Assembly (NCBI RefSeq): GCF_946479415.1
Contig: NZ_CAMLFY010000028.1
Coordinates: 1 to 42,035 of the forward strand
Length of the DNA: 42,035 nt
DNA from: an uncultured Shinella sp.
GTDB taxonomy: Bacteria > Pseudomonadota > Alphaproteobacteria > Rhizobiales > Rhizobiaceae
Reading direction: 5' to 3'
Of the stretch, positions 16,877 to 23,953 are shown piece after piece. Position 1 is the first letter of the stretch. Every line of letters starts with the position of its first letter. The notes beneath the pieces were generated by a model. That model did not search any database. It saw only the letters and a list, made by a program, of their open reading frames with translations, and was not told the origin of the DNA. A program made the position numbers and the translations under genes.

Positions 16877-16901
16877 AACGGGGGAGGAAGCAAAAGGTTC
16901 C
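16877..16901 (-). promoter_or_regulatory. sigma-EcfG promoter of the yqjD-yqjE-like pair
   Basis: On the minus strand GGAAC (16901-16897), 16 bases and CGTT (16880-16877) match the EcfG consensus exactly. It sits 17 bases past the hmuV stop and separates the stress pair from the heme operon. Confidence 0.85.
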
Positions 16902-16917
16902 GTAAGGCGCTGGAAAA

Positions 16918-17706
16918 TCAGGCCGAAGCGGTATGGGGCAGAACGAAGGGCACGCCGGAGGATGGTACGCCGTTGATGCGCATGCGGCAGCCGAAGACAG
17001 CCTCCATGGCGTCATCGGTCATGACCTCGATGGGAGCACCCGCCCGCTCGATCCGCCCGCTTTTCATCATCACCATATGATCGGCGAACATGGCGGTGAG
17101 GTTGAGATCGTGCATGACAGCGATCACCCCGCCGCCGCCTTCGCAATAGCGGCGCGCAAGCGTCATGATGGTGAGCTGGTGGCGGATGTCGAGGGCGGAG
17201 ACCGGCTCGTCGAGCATCAGGAAGCAGGGCTCGCCGTCGAGCACGGGCTCCCAGATCTGCGAGAGCACGCGGGCAAGCTGCACGCGCTGCTGTTCGCCGC
17301 CGGAAAGCTCCTGATAAAAGCGGCCGGCAAAGCCGGAGAGATCCACGGCGGCCAGCGCTTCGGCGGTGATCGCCTCGATGCGTTCGGCGTGGCGGTTCGG
17401 GCCGACGGTGAGGCCCATGCGCACGATCTCGCGCACCTTGAAGGGAAAGGCGATGGTTGCGGCCTGCGGCAGCACGGCACGCTTGACGGCGAGCTGCCAG
17501 GGTTCGAGCGCGCCGAGGGCATGGCCGTTGATCGTAATCTCGCCCTTGCTCGGCAATTCGCCGGCCAGCGCCTTCATCGTCGTCGTCTTGCCGGAGCCAT
17601 TGGGGCCGACGATGGCAGTCAGCTCGCCGGCCTTGGCGGTGAGCGATACGCCATGCACGATGGTCTTGTCGGACAGGGCGACCGTGAGGTTCTTTGCGGT
17701 GATCAT
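16918..17706 (-). CDS. hmuV: hemin ABC transporter ATP-binding protein HmuV
   Basis: A 262-residue ATPase that drives heme import through HmuU across the inner membrane. Walker A is GPNGSGKTT (34-42), the signature is LSGGEQQR, Walker B is CFLMLDEP, and the switch histidine is in VMHDLN. The insertion before Walker B (SQIWEPVLDGEPC) is common in HmuV proteins. It starts 6 bases after the hmuU stop on the minus strand. It is the last gene of the hmuSTUV operon; the next gene downstream has its own stress promoter. Confidence 0.94.
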   Translation of the reverse strand: MITAKNLTVALSDKTIVHGVSLTAKAGELTAIVGPNGSGKTTTMKALAGELPSKGEITINGHALGALEPWQLAVKRAVLPQAATIAFPFKVREIVRMGLTVGPNRHAERIEAITAEALAAVDLSGFAGRFYQELSGGEQQRVQLARVLSQIWEPVLDGEPCFLMLDEPVSALDIRHQLTIMTLARRYCEGGGGVIAVMHDLNLTAMFADHMVMMKSGRIERAGAPIEVMTDDAMEAVFGCRMRINGVPSSGVPFVLPHTASA

Positions 17707-17712
17707 GACAGC

Positions 17713-18834
17713 CTACCAGCCGTTGCGCGTGCGGTCGCGCAGCAGGACCCAGAGGAAGAAGGGGGCACCAGCAAGGGCGGTGATGATGCCGATCGGCAAC
17801 TCCGCCGGCGCGACGATGGTGCGCGCCAGCATGTCGGCGCCCAGCATCAGTATGCCGCCGAAGAGGGCGGAGGCCGGCAGCAGATAGCGATGATCCGGGC
17901 CGATGACGATGCGCAGGAGATGCGGCACGACGATGCCGACGAAGCCGATGCCACCGCTGACGGCGACCGAGGCGCCGACCGCACCGGCAACCGCGACGAC
18001 GGCGATATATTTCAGTCGCTGCACCTTCACACCCATATGAAAGGCTGCCGCCTCGCCGAGCGTGATGGCATTGAGGCCGCGCGACAGAAAGGGCACGACG
18101 AGCAGGGCGAGCAGGATGATCGGCCCGGCGGCGAAAAGCTTTGCCCAGGTCATGCCCGAGAGCGAGCCGAGGCTCCAGAAGGTGATGTCGCGCAGCTGCT
18201 TGTCATCGGCCATGTAGATGAGGATGCCGGTGATGGCGGCGGCGAGCGCGGAGATGGCGATGCCGGCAAGCAGCATGGTCGCGACCGAGGTCTGGCCGCC
18301 ACGCGTGGCGATACGGTAGAGCAGCAGCGTCGTCAGGAGGCCGCCTATGAAGGCGGCGAGCGGCAGGGCGAAGGCGCCGAGCGCCAGCATCGCGCCGGCC
18401 GGCAGGCTCGCACCAAGAACGATCATCAACACCGCGCCGAGCGCCGAGCCGGAGGAGATGCCGACAAGGCCGGGATCAGCGAGCGGATTGCGGAACAGGC
18501 CCTGCATGACGGCGCCGGACATGGCAAGGCCCGCGCCGATCAGGAAGCCGAGCAGCGCCCGGGGCATGCGGATATCAAAGACGATGATGCGGTCGCGCAG
18601 GCTGAGCGCCGTCTCTTCCGCGCCGCTGAACAGCGCGCCGATTACGTTGATCGCCGAGGCATCCGAAGCGCCGGTCGCAATCGACAGCGCAAGAGCGACG
18701 ATCGAGACGAGCACAAGGACGGCAAGCGTCAGGCGTGCGATCGCCGTCCGGTCACCGGCGGCCGATGACTGGACTGTGCGCATCAGGGAAAGACCGCGCG
18801 CACTATCGCCGCGCACGGCATCATTGAGAGACAT
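17713..18834 (-). CDS. hmuU: hemin ABC transporter permease HmuU
   Basis: A 373-residue FecCD-family permease with about nine or ten hydrophobic segments, beginning near residue 33. Family segments include MPRALLGFLIGAGLAMSGAVMQ, NPLADPGLVGISSGSALGAV and GGIGFVGIVVPHLLRIVIGPDHR. It forms the inner-membrane heme channel with HmuV. The start at 18834 overlaps the hmuT stop by 14 bases; an internal ATG 17 codons later is the main alternative. The slightly long N-terminus before the first membrane segment is cytoplasmic. Confidence 0.93.
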   Translation of the reverse strand: MSLNDAVRGDSARGLSLMRTVQSSAAGDRTAIARLTLAVLVLVSIVALALSIATGASDASAINVIGALFSGAEETALSLRDRIIVFDIRMPRALLGFLIGAGLAMSGAVMQGLFRNPLADPGLVGISSGSALGAVLMIVLGASLPAGAMLALGAFALPLAAFIGGLLTTLLLYRIATRGGQTSVATMLLAGIAISALAAAITGILIYMADDKQLRDITFWSLGSLSGMTWAKLFAAGPIILLALLVVPFLSRGLNAITLGEAAAFHMGVKVQRLKYIAVVAVAGAVGASVAVSGGIGFVGIVVPHLLRIVIGPDHRYLLPASALFGGILMLGADMLARTIVAPAELPIGIITALAGAPFFLWVLLRDRTRNGW

Positions 18835-19762
18835 TGCCGTAGAGTTCTTTGTTGAGATCGCGGATGGCGGAGGCCGTGCGCGGGCCGAAGCCCAGGAGAT
18901 GCAGGCTGTTCATGCGCAGGATCGCCTTGTTGGCGGCGGCCGGCGTAACGGATATGGCGGGGTGCGCCAGGATTTCTGCGTCGCTGCTGCCGGCGCCGGG
19001 ACGGGTCATGACCATGATCACGTCGGGCTTGGCCTTGATGATGGCCTCGTCGGTCAGCGGCTTGTAGCCTTCGAAGGAGCCTTCCGTGGCGTTGATTGCG
19101 CCAGCGAGACCGATGATGCCCTCGGCCGCCGTGTGGCCGCCCGCCGCCATGACCTTGCCGTTCTGGAAGGACAGGATGAACAGCACGCGTTTGCGCTCGC
19201 TTTCCGGCCGCTTGGCAGCGTCGGAAATGGCGGCATCGAGGTCAGCGCCGACCTGTGCTTCCAGTTCTTTTGCCTTGTCTTCTACGCCGAGGAATTTGCC
19301 GACGACGTCGATCTTCTTCAGGATCGCCGCGCGGTCGTAGCCCTCCGGCACGGTCTCGAAGGGAATGCCCGCGCTCTTCAGCACGGCCAGCGCATCCGGC
19401 GGGCCGCTGCCTTCGACGGCGAGGATCGCGGTCGGGTTGACGGCGATGACGCCCTCCGGCGAGAGCTGGCGCATGTAGCCGACGTCAGGCAGCTTCACTG
19501 CTTCCTCGGGGAAGGTGCTGGTGGAATCGCGGGCGACCAGCCGGTCGCCTTCGCCGAGCGCATAGACGATTTCCGTCACCGCGCCGCCGATCGCCACGAG
19601 CTTGGAGCTGTCGATCTTCTGCATGTCCTCAGCCACCGCCTTGCGGATGAAGCCGCCGGCGCCGGGCACGGCGAGCGGCAGGAGCAGCGGGGCGGAGAGG
19701 GCGAAGACGGTCAGCGCCACTTCCCACGGACGGGCGCGGCGGAAATCGAAGCTCTTGCTCAT
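18821..19762 (-). CDS. hmuT: periplasmic hemin-binding protein HmuT
   Basis: A 313-residue class III periplasmic binding protein that hands heme from the TonB-dependent receptor to HmuUV. An N-terminal hydrophobic export signal (about 14-33) precedes the mature domain (KLVAIGGAVTEIVYALG, followed by RLVARDSTSTFP, with the C-terminal lobe MVMTRPGAG...HLLGFGPRTASAI). I start at the ATG read from 19762, with AAGGA 9 bases upstream. The longer frame from 19849 would be translated from the repeat element and is rejected. It is separated from hmuS by a 115-base gap filled with a RIME-like palindromic repeat. Confidence 0.92.
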   Translation of the reverse strand: MSKSFDFRRARPWEVALTVFALSAPLLLPLAVPGAGGFIRKAVAEDMQKIDSSKLVAIGGAVTEIVYALGEGDRLVARDSTSTFPEEAVKLPDVGYMRQLSPEGVIAVNPTAILAVEGSGPPDALAVLKSAGIPFETVPEGYDRAAILKKIDVVGKFLGVEDKAKELEAQVGADLDAAISDAAKRPESERKRVLFILSFQNGKVMAAGGHTAAEGIIGLAGAINATEGSFEGYKPLTDEAIIKAKPDVIMVMTRPGAGSSDAEILAHPAISVTPAAANKAILRMNSLHLLGFGPRTASAIRDLNKELYGNVSQ

Positions 19763-19780
19763 GGGGCGTATCCTTCTTGG

Positions 19781-19877
19781 AGCATTTCCGCGTTTCTTCA
19801 AGCCGCGGAAATGCTTTATCACTTTGTTTTCACGCAATTCCGAACGCAAAACCGCGGCGCACTTTTGCTGGAATTGC
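19781..19877. repeat. RIME-like rhizobial palindromic intergenic element
   Basis: Two tandem palindromes fill the hmuS-hmuT gap. The first is AGCATTTCCGCG (19781-19792) with CGCGGAAATGCT (19804-19815), a 12-bp perfect stem. The second is GCAATTCC (19834-19841) with GGAATTGC (19870-19877), enclosing GCAAAA/TTTTGC (19846-19851/19863-19868). The arrangement and the wording (ATTTCC palindrome, CACGCAATTCC, CTTTTGCTGGAATTGC) resemble the dispersed rhizobial intergenic mosaic elements. The element ends exactly at the hmuS stop codon. In the operon message it would fold into two hairpins. Confidence 0.8.
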
Positions 19878-20924
19878 TTATGCCGCGACGCTGTCGGGGC
19901 GCGGCAGGCTGTCGAGGATTTCGCGCCAGTCGGCGCGCTCGGTCATGCCTTCCTTGCGCTTGCCGAAGAACTGGATGATCATCTCGCCGCTGGCGTCATA
20001 GGCTTCCAGCGAGGTGACGAAACCGTCGACCGTCGGCTTGCGCACCACCCAGCACTCGGCGATGTGATCCATGCGCAGGTGCATGTGGAAGGTCGGGTCC
20101 ATGACATTCAACCATGGCCCCATCGGCTGGATGTTCTTCACTGTGCCGGTGTGGATCTGGATCGTGCCGTGATTGCCGACGAAGCACATGATGTCGGCAT
20201 CGCGCTCGGCGGCACCGCGCAACAGGTCGCCGACGGCATCGGCGCGAACTTCATGGGCAAAATCCTCGCCGACGCTGCGCACGGCATCCTGACGGGCGAT
20301 CTTCAGCTTGCGCAGCAGGCCGAAGAACTGGTGCGTATCCGTCATGGCCGCCCAGTTTTCGCGCAAGGCAGCCACGTCGACGGGACCGGTTTCCTCGACC
20401 TTGGTGGAGATGACTTCCACGAAATCCTGCGACTGGTCTTCCAGGCGGAAGTCGGCGACGATCGCCTCATAGGCTTCGAGATTGGAGGCGGGGCGCAGGT
20501 GCACCTTGTGCACGGCCATGCCGGCCTTGTCGAAGAACTGCAGGCTGCGGCGAACCTGATCGCCATCCGTCTTGGTGACGGCGAAGCCGTGCGCCCACGT
20601 GCCGGGGAAGATGCGCAGGTCGATGTTTTCGCCGAGCACGATCGAGGCATGTTTGCCGGTGGTGATCTTTTCGAAGACGCCGATCTTCTCGTGTACGACG
20701 CTCTCGTTGCGGGTCAGCGCCATGATCTCGCCGAGCGCCTCGGAACGCTCCAGGAACCGGTTGGCATCGGCATCGATGCGGATCGCGGTCAGGCCGACTT
20801 CGGCCGCGACGAGGGCGGCTTCGGAGATATTGAGCTGGGCGGCGATGTCGCGTTCGCGCATCTTCTGGTTCTCGGCGCGGAAGGCGCGGATTTCGGCGGG
20901 GGTCGGTCGGGTCGTTTCAGTCAT
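19878..20924 (-). CDS. hmuS: heme-degrading/trafficking protein HmuS
   Basis: A 348-residue cytoplasmic protein of the HemS/ChuS/HmuS family, which receives imported heme and degrades or traffics it. It shows the internal duplication of the family (two HemS-like halves, about 25-170 and 200-340). The conserved histidine in AVHKVHLRPASN is the expected heme-ligand region, and GNHGTIQIHTGTVKNIQPMGPWLNV in the second half is a family signature. It is first in the minus-strand hmuSTUV operon, and the divergent region upstream holds an iron-box-like sequence. Confidence 0.94.
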   Translation of the reverse strand: MTETTRPTPAEIRAFRAENQKMRERDIAAQLNISEAALVAAEVGLTAIRIDADANRFLERSEALGEIMALTRNESVVHEKIGVFEKITTGKHASIVLGENIDLRIFPGTWAHGFAVTKTDGDQVRRSLQFFDKAGMAVHKVHLRPASNLEAYEAIVADFRLEDQSQDFVEVISTKVEETGPVDVAALRENWAAMTDTHQFFGLLRKLKIARQDAVRSVGEDFAHEVRADAVGDLLRGAAERDADIMCFVGNHGTIQIHTGTVKNIQPMGPWLNVMDPTFHMHLRMDHIAECWVVRKPTVDGFVTSLEAYDASGEMIIQFFGKRKEGMTERADWREILDSLPRPDSVAA

Positions 20925-21033
20925 GGGCTCGGCCTTCGTCGCAATGCTGGGCGCCTTCCCATACCCAATCTTTTCCGCCGGAAAATTATCGAGGCGGAAC
21001 AGTGGTTTGCCGGGAAATTGGCGATTACTATCT

Positions 21034-21048
21034 TGACTTCATTACTCA
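21034..21048. promoter_or_regulatory. RirA-type iron-responsive operator, hmuS / plus-strand promoter region
   Basis: TGA-N9-TCA (TGACTTCATTACTCA) matches the rhizobial iron-responsive operator. It overlaps a possible plus-strand -35 (TTGACT, 21033-21038) and lies about 110 bases from both the hmuS start and the divergent gene at 21173. In iron-replete cells RirA would be expected to repress one or both directions. Confidence 0.65.
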
Positions 21049-21079
21049 TATTTATCTATGCACGCAATACCGGTGCCTT

Positions 21080-21090
21080 AAACTCATGTT
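21080..21090 (+). repeat. shared 11-mer AAACTCATGTT, copy 1
   Basis: AAACTCATGTT here recurs at 22638-22648. Both copies lie 20-35 bases after an iron-box-like sequence, upstream of heme-related genes, and may be a second regulatory element. Confidence 0.4.
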
Positions 21091-21172
21091 AATTCTTTCG
21101 ATGGCGGCCGGTTGATGATCGTGGCCGTGACCGGCGGCCGATACCCGAACCGTATTCGAACAGGCGACCCCC

Positions 21173-21604
21173 ATGACTGCACGCGCGCTTCTTCTTTCCG
21201 CCCTCCTGTCCGTTGCCGCCGTTTCCGGCGCTGCCGCCCAGGAGGCCTCGGCTGCCAAGGGGCTGGACGTGGAGCTGAATGCGCTGGCTGCCTCCCAGAA
21301 GGGCTGCCTCTTCACCTTCGTTGCGGGCAATGGCTTGGCGCAGAATCTCTCCAAGGTCTCCTTCGAATTCGTGATCTTCAACGACAAGGGTACGGTCGAG
21401 CGCCTGGCGCTGCTCGATTTCCGCGACCTGCCGGCCGGCAAGTCCAAGGTGCGCCAGTTCGATGTGCCGGGCATCAAATGCGAGGGCGTGAAGAACCTGC
21501 TGATCAACGATGCCCCGGTCTGCGAGGGCGCGGGTGTGGAGAAGGGCCGCTGCATGGATGGCATCGTCACGCGCAGCAAGGCGACGGCCGGCCTCGAAGG
21601 CTGA
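21173..21604 (+). CDS. exported hypothetical protein with four cysteines, upstream of tonB
   Basis: A 143-residue protein with a clear Sec signal peptide (ARALLLSALLSVAAVSGAAAQ, cleaved near residue 23). The mature part is about 120 residues and contains exactly four cysteines (C45, C103, C117, C127), which would suit two disulfides in the periplasm. I do not recognise a named domain. It is divergent from hmuS, shares the iron-box promoter region, and precedes tonB by 54 bases, so a role in TonB-dependent heme or iron uptake is plausible but unproven. Confidence 0.75.
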   Translation: MTARALLLSALLSVAAVSGAAAQEASAAKGLDVELNALAASQKGCLFTFVAGNGLAQNLSKVSFEFVIFNDKGTVERLALLDFRDLPAGKSKVRQFDVPGIKCEGVKNLLINDAPVCEGAGVEKGRCMDGIVTRSKATAGLEG

Positions 21605-21658
21605 GACTATCAGGCGCAGGACGCGCCGAATGCGTAAACGGAATGACGGGTGAGTAAG

Positions 21659-22552
21659 ATGTCTGGAAGCAAGTGGCTTTGGCTCGGCGGTGGTGTGCTT
21701 TCCCTGCTGGCCCACGCAACGGCGGCAGCCATCCTGACCATGGCGCCGGCGCAGGAGGAGGAGCCGGCGATGATCGCCGGCGGTGTTGTCGCGGAAGTGG
21801 CGATGCTGGGGAGTAGCGCTTTCGAGGTCACGGAATCCGGCAACCCGGAAGACGCCATCAAGCCTGAGGCGGTCGAGCCCGACGTCACCGAACCCGAGCC
21901 GCAGGAAGTGGCGGAAATCCAGCCGACTGAAATCCAGCCCGAGACGACCGAGATCGCCCCTGTCGATCCGGTCGTGTCCGAGCCGGTGCAGGAACTGATC
22001 GTACCCTCCGCCGAGGTCGAGATCGCCGCCGTTCCGGTTCCCGAGATCAAGCCGGAGATCGAGCCGGAAGAGGAGATCAAGCCGGTTCCCGAAGTGAAGA
22101 AGGAAGAGCCGGTCAAGAAGGTCGAGCGCAAGAAGCCGAAGGAAAAGCCCGTCAAGAAGGCGGGCGACAAAGGCAAGTCCGCTCAGAGCCTCAAGAAGGG
22201 TTCGATCGATGGCTCGGACGAGGCGAAGATCGCGGCTGTCGGCGGCCAGAAAAAAGGCAATTCGTCCGTGGCGGGCGATGCTGCCATCAGCAACTACAAG
22301 GGCAAGGTCCGTAACAAGATCAACCGCGCCAAGCGGCGCGTGAAGGGTGGCGATCGCGGTACCGTGGTGGTCAGCTTCACCGTGAGTGCCGGTGGGCAGG
22401 CGAGCGGTATTCGTGTTGCCCGCAGCTCCGGGTCTGCCGCTCTCGATGAGGCGGCTCTCGAATCGGTACAGCGCGCATCGCCCTTCCCGAAGATTCCCGA
22501 CGGTGCCGGACGATCGAGCTGGCCCTTCAGCGTGCCGATCGTCTTCAAATAG
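21659..22552 (+). CDS. tonB: energy-transducing protein TonB
   Basis: A 297-residue TonB. An N-terminal membrane anchor (about residues 5-27) is followed by a long acidic proline/glutamate-rich spacer (about 60-155, with many EP and KP repeats) that spans the periplasm. A basic stretch comes next, then the C-terminal TonB domain (about 215-297: VVVSFTVSAGGQASGIRVARS...ALDEAALESVQRASPFP), which engages outer-membrane receptors. A GTG at 21650 would add three residues and cannot be excluded. exbB and exbD are not in the window. The intrinsic terminator follows directly, so it ends the transcript begun at the iron-box promoter. Confidence 0.92.
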   Translation: MSGSKWLWLGGGVLSLLAHATAAAILTMAPAQEEEPAMIAGGVVAEVAMLGSSAFEVTESGNPEDAIKPEAVEPDVTEPEPQEVAEIQPTEIQPETTEIAPVDPVVSEPVQELIVPSAEVEIAAVPVPEIKPEIEPEEEIKPVPEVKKEEPVKKVERKKPKEKPVKKAGDKGKSAQSLKKGSIDGSDEAKIAAVGGQKKGNSSVAGDAAISNYKGKVRNKINRAKRRVKGGDRGTVVVSFTVSAGGQASGIRVARSSGSAALDEAALESVQRASPFPKIPDGAGRSSWPFSVPIVFK

Positions 22553-22560
22553 GATGGCGG

Positions 22561-22593
22561 TTCCCGTCGGTTGCAAATCGGCGGGAATTTTTT
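22561..22593 (+). terminator. intrinsic terminator after tonB
   Basis: TTCCCGTCGG (22561-22570) pairs over 10 bp (two wobbles) with TCGGCGGGAA (22578-22587), followed at once by TTTTTT (22588-22593). It is 8 bases after the tonB stop. Confidence 0.88.
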
Positions 22594-22603
22594 GCACGAA
22601 AAT

Positions 22604-22620
22604 ATGACTAAGACAGTCAT
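22604..22620. promoter_or_regulatory. RirA-type iron-responsive operator of the DUF2325-hmuQ operon
   Basis: ATGACTAAGACAGTCAT is a 6-bp perfect inverted repeat containing TGA-N9-TCA, the rhizobial iron-responsive operator pattern. It lies between the tonB terminator and the DUF2325 start, about 90 bases upstream of it, so this operon has its own iron-regulated promoter. Confidence 0.72.
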
Positions 22621-22637
22621 GTTTATACTTTACTCTG

Positions 22638-22648
22638 AAACTCATGTT
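22638..22648 (+). repeat. shared 11-mer AAACTCATGTT, copy 2
   Basis: This is the second copy of the 11-mer found at 21080-21090, 18 bases after the iron box and 60 bases before the DUF2325 start. Confidence 0.4.
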
Positions 22649-22707
22649 TTGTAAGTTGCAGCCGAACTGAGGCTCCGCCGGTGCGGAGTGCCAAAGGGGA
22701 ATGCTGC

Positions 22708-23349
22708 ATGAATGGAATGACGGCTGGCCGCATCGAAGCGGTTCTGAAAGCGGCGATTGCCGAGCGCGACCGGCGGATCGCCGATCTGGAGCGTCAGCTC
22801 AATGCGCTGAAAAAGCAGATGGTGGCGGCAGCGCAGGACGCGCCCGCGGCGGCGCCGGCCGTTCAGGCGGCGGCACCGATCGACGTGAAGGCGGCGCCAG
22901 CGCCGCGCAGTGTCGAAATCAGCAAAGTCAAGCGCCGGACCGGCGAAGCGGAGAGGAAGGCAATGCGCGAGAAGCACAGGCAGCAGCAGGCCCGCCGTGA
23001 GGCCGAGAACGAAAAGGCCGACAAGGCAGGGCTCGAGGGACGCAGCTTCCTCTATGTCGGCGGCCGGGATTGCCAGGTGGCGCATCTTCGCCAGATCGCC
23101 AGCTCCTATGGCGCAAACCTTATCCATCACGACGGTGGTCTTCGCGAGGCGGTCTCGCGCATCGACAATGTGCTGCCCTCGGTCGACTGCGTGTTCTGCC
23201 CCATCGACTGTATCAGCCATGATGCCTGCATCCGCGTGAAGACGGGCTGCAAGAAGTGGGAAAAGGCCTTCGTGCCGCTGCGCAACGGCAGCAAGTCCTC
23301 CTTCGAGCGCGCCCTGCAGAGCATGAGCCAGGGAGACACTGCGCAGTGA
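22708..23349 (+). CDS. DUF2325 protein with six clustered cysteines
   Basis: A 213-residue protein. Residues 8-40 form a coiled-coil helix (AERDRRIADLERQLNALKKQ), 42-66 an alanine/proline linker, and 75-107 a highly charged helix. A C-terminal DUF2325 domain (about 112-205) starts FLYVGGRDCQVAHLRQ. Cysteines C122, C161, C164, C168, C174 and C181 (pattern C-x2-C-x3-C-x5-C-x6-C), with H126 and H171, look like a metal, Fe-S or heme site. AAAGGGGA lies 7 bases before the ATG at 22708. It leads an iron-boxed operon with a heme monooxygenase and is coupled by GTGA overlap to the next gene. Biochemical function is unknown; an iron or heme sensor or carrier is my inference. Confidence 0.82.
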   Translation: MNGMTAGRIEAVLKAAIAERDRRIADLERQLNALKKQMVAAAQDAPAAAPAVQAAAPIDVKAAPAPRSVEISKVKRRTGEAERKAMREKHRQQQARREAENEKADKAGLEGRSFLYVGGRDCQVAHLRQIASSYGANLIHHDGGLREAVSRIDNVLPSVDCVFCPIDCISHDACIRVKTGCKKWEKAFVPLRNGSKSSFERALQSMSQGDTAQ

Positions 23350-23615
23350 GTGATGAAAGACCCGAAGCCTTCATGATGATCGGCCTGCACAAGCTGGCCG
23401 CACAGAACGGCGACGGCCTGGTGCCGGAATTGTATGCCCTTTTGACCCGCCGCGCGGACATGCTGGCAAGCGAGAATGTCACGGAGTTTCCGCTGGCGAG
23501 CGCCCGCCCGCCGGCGCGGGCCGTGAGCTTCGAGAACACGCATGGTCTTGAAGCGCGCAATGACAATGTCGTAGCCTTTCCGGCGCCACGCCATATCCGG
23601 CGGGATTCCGTCTAA
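23346..23615 (+). CDS. small hypothetical protein between DUF2325 and hmuQ
   Basis: An 89-residue protein with no recognised domain. It begins at a GTG (23346) that overlaps the DUF2325 stop (GTGA), giving MSDERPEAFMMIGLHKLAAQ. The N-terminal half is helical (LAAQNGDGLVPELYALLTRRADML) and the C-terminal half is low-complexity with FPLAS and ARNDNVVAFPAPR. It has no cysteine, signal peptide or membrane segment, so it is probably a cytoplasmic partner of one of its operon neighbours. The longer frame from 23256 overlaps the DUF2325 gene and is rejected. Confidence 0.7.
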   Translation: MSDERPEAFMMIGLHKLAAQNGDGLVPELYALLTRRADMLASENVTEFPLASARPPARAVSFENTHGLEARNDNVVAFPAPRHIRRDSV

Positions 23616-23629
23616 CCTCAGGGTCTCCC

Positions 23630-23944
23630 ATGTTCTTCGCCATGAACCGCTTCCGGATTGCCATCGGCCACGAAGAGGCTTTCGAGGCCATCTGGAAGGG
23701 GCGGGATTCGAGCCTGGTGGAAATGCCGGGCTTCCAGTCCTTCCACCTGCTGCGGGGCGATACCAATGCCGAGGAGGGTTTTACCCTCTTCGCCTCCCAT
23801 TCGATTTGGGCGAGCAAGGACGACTTTGTCGCCTGGACGAAATCGGAGAATTTTCGGCAGGCGCACAAGAATGCCGCCGACAACAAGGCCATCTATCTCG
23901 GCCCGCCGAAATTCGAGGGTTTCAGCGTCGTCGAAGGCGCTTGA
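23630..23944 (+). CDS. hmuQ: IsdG-family heme-degrading monooxygenase HmuQ
   Basis: A 104-residue ferredoxin-like ABM-fold protein. The residues expected for heme degradation in IsdG-type enzymes are present: N6 (AMNRF), W69 (AWTKSENF) and H79 (QAHKN), with the usual ten-residue Trp-His spacing. The wording FFAMNRF, PGFQSFHLL, ASHSIWAS and AIYLGPPKFEGF matches the rhizobial HmuQ/HmuD enzymes that open the heme ring and release iron. It is last in the iron-boxed operon, 14 bases after the small gene, so the window carries both HmuS and HmuQ for intracellular heme use. Confidence 0.88.
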   Translation: MFFAMNRFRIAIGHEEAFEAIWKGRDSSLVEMPGFQSFHLLRGDTNAEEGFTLFASHSIWASKDDFVAWTKSENFRQAHKNAADNKAIYLGPPKFEGFSVVEGA

Positions 23945-23953
23945 GGTTTGTTC

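Noticed and set aside
16849..16880. Plus-strand GGAAC near 16856 as a promoter
   Set aside because: The downstream element is AACG rather than CGTT, and it points into hmuV on the wrong strand.
16933..18768. 611-codon plus-strand frame opposite hmuV-hmuU
   Set aside because: It is a shadow of the heme transporter genes; the composition is dominated by D, G, H, R, Q and no domain is visible.
20996..21020. GGAAC upstream of the exported protein as a further EcfG promoter
   Set aside because: No CGTT or TT at 16-18 bases (ATTG-like sequence instead), so it fails the spacing rule met by the four accepted promoters.
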